DNA from: Polynucleobacter sp. AP-Titi-500A-B4
GTDB taxonomy: Bacteria > Pseudomonadota > Gammaproteobacteria > Burkholderiales > Burkholderiaceae
Length of the DNA stretch: 64,000 nt
Assembly: GCF_018688095.1 (NCBI RefSeq)
Contig: NZ_CP061311.1
Location: forward strand, 1,272,120-1,336,119
Direction of reading: 5' to 3'
A model generated the notes under the pieces. It was not told where the DNA came from. It saw nothing but the letters and a program-made list of their open reading frames with translations, and did no database searches. Positions 50,751 through 58,381 of the stretch are shown here, piece after piece; the stretch's first letter is position 1, and each line of letters begins with the position of its first letter. Position numbers and translations under genes: made by a program.

Positions 50751-50808
50751 TTGACAGGCCACACCCAATAATTTACATTAGTATAGATATACATTTATGT
50801 ATATCTAT
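50751..50808 (+). promoter_or_regulatory. Promoter and operator palindrome of the AbrB/PIN toxin-antitoxin pair
   Basis: A consensus -35 TTGACA (50751-50756) is followed after 17 bp by TACATT (50774-50779). An inverted repeat with 12-bp arms (50783-50794 and 50797-50808) lies directly downstream of the -10. It is the likely site of autorepression by the AbrB-type antitoxin. Confidence 0.65.
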
Positions 50809-50821
50809 TTAAGGACTAATC

Positions 50822-51067
50822 ATGAATATCCAAATTTCAAAATGGGGCAATAGCCTGGCACTTCGTATTCCAGCTAGCTTCATCAAAGAAATCAAGCTAA
50901 AAGATGGGGACAAAGTTGAAGCAACCCTTTCAAAGGATGGCTCATTAGTCATTCGACCTCAAAAATTAGAACGCAAAGAAATTGCCGCTCAACTAAGAGC
51001 ATTCAGAGCTACGTTGAAGATGGGCAAATCAGTAATGGAGGAAGTTCGCTCAAAGGCGCGCTACTGA
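50822..51067 (+). CDS. vapB: AbrB/MazE-fold antitoxin (VapB type)
   Basis: An 81-residue antitoxin with a swapped-hairpin AbrB DNA-binding domain: NIQISKWGNSLALRIPASFI followed by LKDGDKVEATLSKDGSLVIR. The C-terminal helix region (LRAFRATLKMGKSVMEEVRS) would bind the toxin. AAGGA precedes the ATG, and the stop overlaps the toxin start (TGATG). Alone it resembles MazE, but the partner is a PIN-domain toxin, so VapB is the better name. Confidence 0.88.
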   Translation: MNIQISKWGNSLALRIPASFIKEIKLKDGDKVEATLSKDGSLVIRPQKLERKEIAAQLRAFRATLKMGKSVMEEVRSKARY

Positions 51068-51489
51068 TGATCTATATTGATACCAGTATTTTTGTGGCCT
51101 TGTGTACAACTGAACCGAAAAGTGATGCCGTTGATAAATGGCATGATAAAAGCTCTGCAAAAATGATCTCCTCGACTTGGGCATTTACTGAATTTTCCAG
51201 TGCTCTCAGTCTTAAAGTCAGAACCAATCAAATAACGGAGAAGCAGAGTCGTGAGGCTTGGAAAAAATTTGACACTCTTTGCCAAAATGATATAGAGCTA
51301 ATGCCCATTGAGAGTAAGACTTATTATTCTGCAGGAATTTTAGTGATTGACAGCAAATCAAATTTAAGGGCTGGAGATGCGTTACATCTCGCAGCCGCAA
51401 AATCTTTCAAAGCAAAATCAATCATCACCCTTGATAAAGTACTCGAAAAGAATGCTTCTCGGCTAAAAATAAAAACTATAGTTCTTTAG
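51067..51489 (+). CDS. vapC: PIN domain toxin (VapC type)
   Basis: A 140-residue PIN ribonuclease. Active-site acids are visible in MIYIDTSIFVALC (Asp5), TWAFTEFSSAL (Glu) and LRAGDALHLAAAK (Asp), with a final Asp in IITLDKVL. VapC toxins cut tRNA or rRNA. It is translationally coupled to vapB. Confidence 0.88.
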   Translation: MIYIDTSIFVALCTTEPKSDAVDKWHDKSSAKMISSTWAFTEFSSALSLKVRTNQITEKQSREAWKKFDTLCQNDIELMPIESKTYYSAGILVIDSKSNLRAGDALHLAAAKSFKAKSIITLDKVLEKNASRLKIKTIVL

Positions 51490-51553
51490 GGGCTGACTAT
51501 AGCGGGCCTTAAATTACCCAAAGCGAGTGGTAATTAAGGCTAGAGGTACACCA

Positions 51554-51958
51554 TTACTCACAGACGCCTGTTAAGAGAAGTCCACCAGAAAAGAATCCAA
51601 ATGGGTACTTTCCGTCTTTTGCAAACCCTTCGATACTGAGATAGTCTACAAAGGCGCCATTTTGGCCTGCAGCCTTTTGTGTCCAAATGACTTTATAAGA
51701 ATTGGTCTTGCTTCCAGATGCAATTACCTTAGGTTTTCCTAAAGAATCCATTACATCGCCAATAACTTCGCCAGTTTTCTTGATCACTGCAAATTCTTGA
51801 CCTACTCTGGGGCTATCTTTAATGATATCTAACTCACCATTACTTTTGATGTAGGCATCACTCAACACCTCACAGCGATAGGTTTTTTCGGCTGCAAAAG
51901 CACCTGAAGAAATAAATGATGCGCCAATCAGAAATAAAAATAACGAGCGCTTATTCAT
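51554..51958 (-). CDS. Small secreted protein, unknown function
   Basis: A 134-residue exported protein. The signal peptide (LFLFLIGASFISSGAFAAEK) is followed by TYRCEVLSDAYIKSNGELD and a C-terminal LLLTGVCE, so two Cys may form a disulfide. A beta-rich single domain is likely. No named family is recognised. It lies 31 bp downstream of serS in the same direction. Confidence 0.65.
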   Translation of the reverse strand: MNKRSLFLFLIGASFISSGAFAAEKTYRCEVLSDAYIKSNGELDIIKDSPRVGQEFAVIKKTGEVIGDVMDSLGKPKVIASGSKTNSYKVIWTQKAAGQNGAFVDYLSIEGFAKDGKYPFGFFSGGLLLTGVCE

Positions 51959-51989
51959 TTGAGAGAGCTCTTTTTTGCTTGATTAATTA

Positions 51990-53300
51990 TTAAACTGGTT
52001 TGAGTACTTCTACGCCACCCAAGTAAGGCTGGAGTGCTTTAGGAATCGCAATACTGCCGTCGATTTGTTGCTTGTTTTCGATCAATGCAACCAATGCTCT
52101 TCCCACTGCTAGTCCAGAACCATTTAAGGTATGAACCAATTCAGGCTTGCCCTGACCTGCTTTAAATCTAGCTTGCATGCGACGTGCTTGGAAGTCACCC
52201 ATGCTTGAGCACGAACTAATCTCGCGATAGGCTTTTTGTGAGGGCACCCATACCTCTAGGTCATAGGTCTTCGTACTGCCGAATCCCATATCACCAGTAC
52301 AGAGCAATACTTTTCTATAAGGCAACTCGAGTAATTCAAGAATCTTTTCTGCGTGACCCGTTAAATCCTCAAGGGCTTGCATAGAGTCCTCTGGTTTGGT
52401 GATTTGCACTAACTCGACTTTGTCGAACTGATGTTGACGGATCATACCGCGCACATCACGACCATAACTACCGGCTTCAGAACGGAAGCACGGAGTATGA
52501 GCCACAAATTTCAATGGCAGAGTATCTGCGTTGACGATCTCATCACGAACCAAATTGGTTACCGGAACTTCTGCCGTTGGAATGAGATAGAAGTTTTCTG
52601 TCTTGGCCTCGCCTGCCCCATCTTCGCCACCCATCTGACGTGGCACCTTAAAGAGATCTTCTTCAAATTTAGGTAGTTGGCCAGTACCACGCATGGAAGC
52701 AGCATTTACCATGTAGGGTGCATACACTTCTTGGTAACCATGATTTGTAGCGTGAGTATCGATCATGAACTGCGCTAGAGCACGGTGCAATCTCGCGATT
52801 GGTCCCTTGAGAACAACAAAGCGTGAACCACTGATCTTCGCTGCTACTTCAAAATCTAATCCTAATGGACCACCAAGATCTACGTGATCTTTAACCTCAA
52901 AATCAAACATGGGCTCTGTACCCCAACGTTTGATCTCTTGATTTTCAGTTTCATCTTTACCAGTTGGTACAGACTCGTCAGGTAAATTTGGAATCCCCAT
53001 CAAGAAATCAGAAATCTCTGCCTGCAAAACAGCTAAACGAGCGGCACCTGATTCCATATCAGCATTGACCCCGGCAACTTCAGCCATTTCAGCAGAGGCA
53101 TCTTCGCCCTTGCCCTTCTTCATGCCAATCGCTTTTGATAATTGATTGCGCTTTGCTTGCAATTCCTCGGTACGGGTTTGCAAAGACTTGCGCTCAGACT
53201 CCAGGGCGTTGAATTTCTCAACATCAAGCTGAAATTTACGAGTAGCTAAGCGCGCTGCTACTGCAGCGATATCTTTACGGAGTAATTGCGGATCGATCAT
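51990..53300 (-). CDS. serS: Seryl-tRNA synthetase
   Basis: A 436-residue class II aminoacyl-tRNA synthetase that charges tRNA-Ser. The N-terminal coiled-coil arm (about 30-110: FNALESERKSLQTRTEELQA) contacts the long variable arm. Class II motifs appear as GYQEVYAPYMV (motif 1 region), FRSEAGSYGRDVRGMIRQHQ (motif 2) and LNGSGLAVGRALVALIE (motif 3). It follows lolA by 27 bp in the ftsK-lolA-serS run. In many proteobacteria rarA stands between lolA and serS; it is absent from this gap. Confidence 0.97.
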   Translation of the reverse strand: MIDPQLLRKDIAAVAARLATRKFQLDVEKFNALESERKSLQTRTEELQAKRNQLSKAIGMKKGKGEDASAEMAEVAGVNADMESGAARLAVLQAEISDFLMGIPNLPDESVPTGKDETENQEIKRWGTEPMFDFEVKDHVDLGGPLGLDFEVAAKISGSRFVVLKGPIARLHRALAQFMIDTHATNHGYQEVYAPYMVNAASMRGTGQLPKFEEDLFKVPRQMGGEDGAGEAKTENFYLIPTAEVPVTNLVRDEIVNADTLPLKFVAHTPCFRSEAGSYGRDVRGMIRQHQFDKVELVQITKPEDSMQALEDLTGHAEKILELLELPYRKVLLCTGDMGFGSTKTYDLEVWVPSQKAYREISSCSSMGDFQARRMQARFKAGQGKPELVHTLNGSGLAVGRALVALIENKQQIDGSIAIPKALQPYLGGVEVLKPV

Positions 53301-53327
53301 ATGTTGCTCTAGTTTTCAATATAGGCT

Positions 53328-54023
53328 CTAGTTTAAGCGTAAGACTTCAGCCCCTGCGGGTGGGGTGAAATTAAAGCGATTGACTGGCAAATTGACGTTG
53401 AGCTGGATCTTATCCAGAGTAACCAGAACCACGCTGCCTAGGCCATCCATTAACTCCAATGCTTTAGGTAGGCCATTCGCCATGCCGATCGAAATCTTGG
53501 TGTACGGCAAATCATTTTGCTTCTTGGCATTGGGATCACTTTTCGGAACCAAGGCAACCCACTTCATACCAGAGCGCTCCTCGCCTTCAATTAAATCAAA
53601 ATGTTGATCTAAAGAATTTTCACCAAACAGAATAGCTGCTGGTGTCGATGCCAGCGCTTGCCCAGCTGGGCGAAAGGTTGCTTGATTTAAATCTTTATCC
53701 CACAAAATGAGTTGATTGCCATTGGCGATCAGTTTTTGTTCATAGGGCTTTTGAGTATCCCAAACAAAACGACCAGGACGCTGAAATACAAAGCGGCCTT
53801 GTGTTTGACGAACCACTTTAAGACCTTTGTCTTGTGACTCATTTGCCTTAGGTGCGCGCAACTGTTGCTGCATAAAGTCACCTTCTGCTGTTTTGGAATT
53901 CCGCACAAACTGACGCAGCTGCTCTGCACCACTCTCGCTTTGAGAGATTGCCGTACCTGAAAATAGAATCGTTGCAATACCGAAGGTGATTTGAATCGTT
54001 ACTGCAGATAAGAATCTTTGCAA
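53328..54023 (-). CDS. lolA: Outer-membrane lipoprotein carrier protein LolA
   Basis: A 231-residue periplasmic chaperone that carries lipoproteins from LolCDE to LolB. The signal peptide (IATILFSGTAISQS) is followed by LRQFVRNSKTAEGDFMQQQL and QGRFVFQRPGRFVWDTQKPY, with LIANGNQLILWDKDLNQATF, all LolA landmarks. The start is a TTG at 54023, with AGGA just upstream; no ATG fits. It begins 8 bp after the ftsK stop. Confidence 0.93.
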   Translation of the reverse strand: MQRFLSAVTIQITFGIATILFSGTAISQSESGAEQLRQFVRNSKTAEGDFMQQQLRAPKANESQDKGLKVVRQTQGRFVFQRPGRFVWDTQKPYEQKLIANGNQLILWDKDLNQATFRPAGQALASTPAAILFGENSLDQHFDLIEGEERSGMKWVALVPKSDPNAKKQNDLPYTKISIGMANGLPKALELMDGLGSVVLVTLDKIQLNVNLPVNRFNFTPPAGAEVLRLN

Positions 54024-54031
54024 GGTGTTTC

Positions 54032-56335
54032 CTACTCTGAAGAGCGATGCAAAATCTCGCGATTGCCGCCATTGCCCATCTTCGATACAAGACCGGCTTT
54101 TTCCATATCCTCGAGCAAGCGTGCCGCGCGGTTGTAGCCAATGCGCAAGTGACGCTGAACTAATGAGATCGATGGACGCTTATTTTCTAGAACGATGGCA
54201 ACCGCTTGATCATAGAGAGGGTCAGCCTCACCACCGCTCTCACCTGTTAAAGCATCGATATTAGATTCATCTGCGCCTTCGAGCACGCCATCGATGTAAT
54301 TGGCTTCGCCCTTCTCTTTGAGCCACTCCACCACACGGTGTACTTCATCATCCGATACGAATGCACCATGAACACGCACAGGCAATCCAGTACCTGGGGC
54401 CATGTAGAGCATGTCACCCATACCCAACAATGCTTCTGCACCCTGCTGATCCAAAATCGTACGGCTGTCGATCTTGCTGCTGACCTGGAAAGAAATGCGA
54501 GTTGGTACGTTGGCTTTAATCAAGCCGGTAATCACATCAACGCTAGGACGTTGTGTCGCTAATACCAAGTGGATACCAGCAGCACGTGCTTTTTGTGCGA
54601 TACGCGCAATCAACTCTTCAATCTTCTTGCCGGAGACCATCATCAAGTCAGCCAACTCATCGATCACGATGACGATGACGGGCGCTTTATAGATTGGCTC
54701 AGGATCGTCCGGTGTCAAGCTAAATGGATTGGTGAGCTTCTCACCTTTTTCTTCTGCTTCCAGAATCTTCTTATTAAAACCAGCAAGATTACGTACGCCA
54801 AACTTACTCATGAGTTTGTAGCGACGCTCCATCTCATTTACAGCCCAGTTCAGCGCGTTGTACGCTTGCTTCATATCAGTGACCACTGGGCAAAGCAAGT
54901 GTGGAATCTTGTCATAGATAGCCATCTCGAGCATCTTTGGATCAATCATGATCAGACGCACTTCATCAGGCTTGGCCTTAAAGAGCAGAGACAGAATCAT
55001 GGCATTGATACCAACTGACTTACCAGCACCAGTAGTACCCGCTACTAAACAGTGCGGCATCTTCGCCAAGTCAGCCACCATGGGGCTACCAGAAATATCT
55101 TTACCTAAAGCGAGGGTGAGCAATGAATGGTTGTCGTTGTAGACCTGTGAAGTCAGAATCTCTGACAAGTAAACCGACTGACGTGTTGGGTTTGGCAATT
55201 CCAAAGCCATGCAAGTTTTACCTGGAATTGTTTCCACAACACGCATACTCACAACACCTAGTGAGCGAGCCAGGTCGCGAGAGAGGTTCACAATCTGACT
55301 ACCCTTCACACCAATCGCTGGATCAATCTCGTAACGCGTAACTACTGGACCAGGGTAAGCAGCAATGACCGTTACTTGCACATTAAATTCTGCTAGCTTG
55401 CGCTCGATTAAACGAGAGGTAAATTCCAAAACATCAGCAGAGATGGTTTCTTTTGCTTCTGGCACTGGATCGAGTAATGCAAGTGGAGGCAATTCTGAAT
55501 CAGGAATGTCAACAAATAATGGTTGTTGTTTCTCACGCTCTACCCGGGCACTCTTTGGAATCTCTACTGGAGCACGCACGATTTGAACTGGGGCTGCCAC
55601 TTCAACGCGCCCCCGAATCTCTTCAACAAATTCTTCGCGCTCTTCAGCTGCAGCTTCACCAAGCTTACGATCCTCTTCACTGTCTCGATGCTCACGAATG
55701 CGTAGAAAAGTCACTTCTAAGAAGCGCCCTACTTTTTCTGCAACATCCAACCAAGAGAAATGGAGGAACAAAGACAGTCCAGCACAGAGCCCAAAGAGAA
55801 GAACGAGCGTTGCACCTGTAAAACCTAAGGACATTTGCAGGGGGTCACCGATCAACTCACCCAAAATGCCACCAGGCGGTCTAGGGAGCTCCCAGGACAG
55901 CGAATGCATCCTAATAGACTCAAGACCCATACTGCAAACTAAAGTCAGGCCAAAGCCCAACCAACGCATTAATAAAGAGTCGGGCTTGGCATCTGGATCA
56001 GGGGGCAATGGAATACTCCAGAGCTCACGCCAGCCATGGAGAACCCGACGTCCAAAAAGCACCACCCACCAAAAGGCAGAAATACCAAAGATATAAAGCA
56101 TTAAATCGGCTAAATAGGCGCCAAAACGACCACCCAGGTTCTTAGGGGCCTCAAAACTAGCATGGGACCAGGCTGGATCCGCCTTGGAATAAGTCAGCAA
56201 AATGGCAAATAGTCCAAGGCATAGACCCAAGGAAATGAACCAGCGCGCCTCTAGGAGCAGGCGGGGCATCCGGCCTTGCCCACCATTATCTGGGGGCTGG
56301 GGTAATTGGGACTTCGGGTATACGGTTCTGGCCAT
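54032..56335 (-). CDS. ftsK: DNA translocase FtsK
   Basis: A protein of about 767 residues that couples chromosome segregation to division. Four membrane helices in the N-terminal part (ARWFISLGLCLGLFAILLTY and others) are followed by a short linker, the alpha/beta motor with Walker A GTTGAGKSVG and Walker B VIVIVIDELADLMM, and a C-terminal gamma winged helix (ISLVQRHLRIGYNRAARLLE) that reads KOPS-type sites. The Met at 56335 (ARTVYPKS follows) is preferred; the frame is open farther but overlaps the trxB promoter. First of the ftsK-lolA-serS operon, divergent from trxB. Confidence 0.95.
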   Translation of the reverse strand: MARTVYPKSQLPQPPDNGGQGRMPRLLLEARWFISLGLCLGLFAILLTYSKADPAWSHASFEAPKNLGGRFGAYLADLMLYIFGISAFWWVVLFGRRVLHGWRELWSIPLPPDPDAKPDSLLMRWLGFGLTLVCSMGLESIRMHSLSWELPRPPGGILGELIGDPLQMSLGFTGATLVLLFGLCAGLSLFLHFSWLDVAEKVGRFLEVTFLRIREHRDSEEDRKLGEAAAEEREEFVEEIRGRVEVAAPVQIVRAPVEIPKSARVEREKQQPLFVDIPDSELPPLALLDPVPEAKETISADVLEFTSRLIERKLAEFNVQVTVIAAYPGPVVTRYEIDPAIGVKGSQIVNLSRDLARSLGVVSMRVVETIPGKTCMALELPNPTRQSVYLSEILTSQVYNDNHSLLTLALGKDISGSPMVADLAKMPHCLVAGTTGAGKSVGINAMILSLLFKAKPDEVRLIMIDPKMLEMAIYDKIPHLLCPVVTDMKQAYNALNWAVNEMERRYKLMSKFGVRNLAGFNKKILEAEEKGEKLTNPFSLTPDDPEPIYKAPVIVIVIDELADLMMVSGKKIEELIARIAQKARAAGIHLVLATQRPSVDVITGLIKANVPTRISFQVSSKIDSRTILDQQGAEALLGMGDMLYMAPGTGLPVRVHGAFVSDDEVHRVVEWLKEKGEANYIDGVLEGADESNIDALTGESGGEADPLYDQAVAIVLENKRPSISLVQRHLRIGYNRAARLLEDMEKAGLVSKMGNGGNREILHRSSE

Positions 56336-56374
56336 GTTCTGCTGATTGTAAACAAGCAAATCTATAATTTGGGT

Positions 56375-57331
56375 ATGACTACAAATACCCCAAAACACTC
56401 CAAAGTTCTTATCCTCGGTTCAGGCCCTGCTGGCTATACCGCCGCAGTCTACGCCGCCCGAGCCAATTTAAAGCCTACCCTCATTACTGGCTTGGCTCAA
56501 GGGGGTCAATTGATGACTACCACTGACGTTGAAAACTGGCCAGCTGATGCCGATGGCGTCCAAGGCCCAGAGCTGATGGACCGCTTTTTGAAACATGCTG
56601 AGCGCTTTAATACCGAAATCATTTTTGATCATATTCATACAGCAGCGCTTAAAGAGAAGCCGATTCGCTTGGTTGGCGATTCTGGAACCTACACCTGCGA
56701 TGCCTTAATTATTTCCACAGGTGCGTCCGCTCAATACATTGGCCTGCCCAGTGAAGAAGCATTCATGGGTCGCGGCGTTTCTGGTTGTGCAACTTGCGAT
56801 GGTTTTTTCTACCGCAATCAAGATGTGTGTGTAGTCGGTGGCGGTAACACAGCGGTTGAAGAAGCGCTCTACCTCACTGGCATTGCTAAAAAAGTGACCG
56901 TGATTCATCGTCGCGATAAATTCCGTGCCGAGCCGATTCTGAATGATCGCCTGATGGCTAAAGTTGCTGAAGGCAAAGTGGAGCTGAAATTGAATGCCAC
57001 TCTTGACGAAGTTCTCGGCGATGAAAAAGGTGTGACTGGTGTTCGCATCAAGAAACAAGATGGCAGCACTGAAGATATTGCAGTAACTGGCGCCTTTATT
57101 GCGATTGGTCACAAACCAAACACCGACCTATTTGTTGGTCAGCTCGATATGAATAACGGCTACATCAAAACTCACTCAGGCCTTGAGGGTAATGCCACAG
57201 CTACCAACATCCCTGGTGTGTTTGCTGCTGGTGACGTACAAGACCACATCTATCGCCAAGCTATTACCAGCGCTGGCACAGGCTGTATGGCTGCATTGGA
57301 TGCACAGCGTTATTTAGAGACTTTGGAATAA
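56375..57331 (+). CDS. trxB: Thioredoxin-disulfide reductase
   Basis: A 318-residue FAD and NADPH enzyme that reduces thioredoxin. The FAD motif is VLILGSGPAGYTAAVYAARA, the redox-active pair is C138-A-T-C141, and the NADPH site is VCVVGGGNTAVEEALYL. The C-terminal GVFAAGDVQDHIYRQAITSA closes the FAD domain. The Met at 56375 begins at the usual family N-terminus; an upstream open frame starts at 56306 inside ftsK. It is divergent from ftsK with a 39-bp gap. Confidence 0.97.
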   Translation: MTTNTPKHSKVLILGSGPAGYTAAVYAARANLKPTLITGLAQGGQLMTTTDVENWPADADGVQGPELMDRFLKHAERFNTEIIFDHIHTAALKEKPIRLVGDSGTYTCDALIISTGASAQYIGLPSEEAFMGRGVSGCATCDGFFYRNQDVCVVGGGNTAVEEALYLTGIAKKVTVIHRRDKFRAEPILNDRLMAKVAEGKVELKLNATLDEVLGDEKGVTGVRIKKQDGSTEDIAVTGAFIAIGHKPNTDLFVGQLDMNNGYIKTHSGLEGNATATNIPGVFAAGDVQDHIYRQAITSAGTGCMAALDAQRYLETLE

Positions 57332-57355
57332 GTTTCTAAACTTATAATAATAAAA

Positions 57356-57376
57356 ATGCCTAGAAATGCTAGGCAT
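57356..57376. terminator. Hairpin terminator between trxB and vapC
   Basis: An 8-bp stem ATGCCTAG/CTAGGCAT with a 5-base loop. On the minus strand it is followed by TTTTTATTA, and on the plus strand by CTTTATT, so it can serve the convergent trxB and vapC transcripts. Confidence 0.75.
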
Positions 57377-57395
57377 CTTTATTGGGACGTTTTTT

Positions 57396-57794
57396 CTAAA
57401 CCCAATTTTCAAGGGCAAGATTAGGGACTCTTTTAAATTCGGATAGATTATTTGTTACCAGGGTTAAACCATGACTTCTAGCATGAGCCGCAATATGAAT
57501 ATCATTTACTCCAATAGGTTTACCCTTACTCTCCAAGAATGATTTGATTTGACCATAATGCTGGGTTGCATTTATGTCATACGGTAAAACTTCTAAATGA
57601 CTGACAAAGTCTTCAATGTTATTAAGATTACTTTCAACCTGTTGACTCTTTTCTGCGCCATACATCAACTCCGCCAACGTAATTGTTGATATAGCCATTC
57701 GGTTTGCATTTTTATTGAAGACCTTAAGCACTTCTAGTGGCTTTCGCTTCATTACATAAATAACAATATTGGTATCTAGCAAGTACTTAAGCAT
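57396..57794 (-). CDS. vapC: PIN domain toxin VapC
   Basis: A 132-residue PIN ribonuclease of the VapC/FitB type. Acidic site residues are in KYLLDTNIVIYVMK (Asp7), TITLAELMYGAEKS (Glu), VNDIHIAAHA (Asp) and TNNLSEFKRV. It is predicted to cut initiator tRNA or rRNA. The start ATG overlaps the vapB stop (TAATG). Confidence 0.93.
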   Translation of the reverse strand: MLKYLLDTNIVIYVMKRKPLEVLKVFNKNANRMAISTITLAELMYGAEKSQQVESNLNNIEDFVSHLEVLPYDINATQHYGQIKSFLESKGKPIGVNDIHIAAHARSHGLTLVTNNLSEFKRVPNLALENWV

Positions 57795-58027
57795 TAGAGA
57801 GACTCTCTATCACTTTGCTCTTGAGAGCCTCTTTCATTCATAAAATCATCACTTACACGAGCATCGCCCAAAAAGTAGTTGTCCCACATGTTTTCAATTG
57901 GGGCAATTATTCGCTCCCGACCCTTTGCGCGAACATTAACCTTGCGAACATTTTCTGGCAGCCGCATTTCAGCAGGCAATCTCACGGCTTGAGTCCGGTT
58001 ATTTGTAAAAACAGTTGAAATAGCCAT
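57794..58027 (-). CDS. vapB: VapB antitoxin
   Basis: A 77-residue AbrB-fold antitoxin. AISTVFTNNRTQAVRLPAEM and RKVNVRAKGRERIIAP form the DNA-binding N-terminus, and the Trp/Asp-rich C-terminus (MWDNYFLGDARVSDDFMNER) binds VapC. The Met at 58027 is the family start; an open frame extends farther upstream without homology. First gene of the leftward vapBC pair. Confidence 0.9.
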   Translation of the reverse strand: MAISTVFTNNRTQAVRLPAEMRLPENVRKVNVRAKGRERIIAPIENMWDNYFLGDARVSDDFMNERGSQEQSDRESL

Positions 58028-58044
58028 AATTTTTAATCTCCCAG

Positions 58045-58068
58045 TGTATATAGCAATTGTATATTGCA
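58045..58068. promoter_or_regulatory. Tandem repeats upstream of vapBC
   Basis: TGTATATAGCA (58045-58055) and TGTATATTGCA (58058-58068) are direct repeats 13 bp apart that differ at one base. They lie 18-41 bp before the vapB start, a suitable place for VapB binding and autoregulation. Confidence 0.45.
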
Positions 58069-58110
58069 TCAAACGCCTATGCAATCCCCAAAAAATACCC
58101 TTCTAAGCAT

Positions 58111-58287
58111 CTATAGCTTAGGGGAATTATTAATAAAGCATTCCCACTCCAGATCATCTTGCTTTTCTTGCTGCATGATTTGCTCTTCGGTGGTTGCATC
58201 TAATTTAGATTTGTCAACAAACCCCTTGGGGAATGTTGTTGGATTACTTGGGTCGACCTGGATTTTTATGATTTCAATTTCACTCAT
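58111..58287 (-). CDS. Small hypothetical protein, antitoxin-like composition
   Basis: A 58-residue acidic protein starting SEIEIIKIQVDPSNPTTFPK and continuing with KLDATTEEQIMQQEKQDDLE. The D-A-T-T-E-E-Q-I pattern followed by an acidic helix is similar to the N-terminal linkers of some antitoxins, but no toxin partner is adjacent other than the separate vapBC pair. It may be a real short gene; support is modest. It lies between vapBC and hppA in the same direction. Confidence 0.4.
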   Translation of the reverse strand: MSEIEIIKIQVDPSNPTTFPKGFVDKSKLDATTEEQIMQQEKQDDLEWECFINNSPKL

Positions 58288-58328
58288 ACCCAAATAATAA
58301 TCCCCCTCATTACAGCCTATCTCAGACC

Positions 58329-58369
58329 CGTAAATAAAAAGCCTAGCAATGCTAGGCTTTTTATTTACG
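58329..58369. terminator. Strong bidirectional terminator after hppA
   Basis: A long stem: GCCTAGC/GCTAGGC with an AAT loop, extended by A5/T5 and further pairs on both sides. It lies 13 bp after the leftward hppA stop and can stop transcription in either direction. Confidence 0.92.
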
Positions 58370-58381
58370 CAACAACGATTG

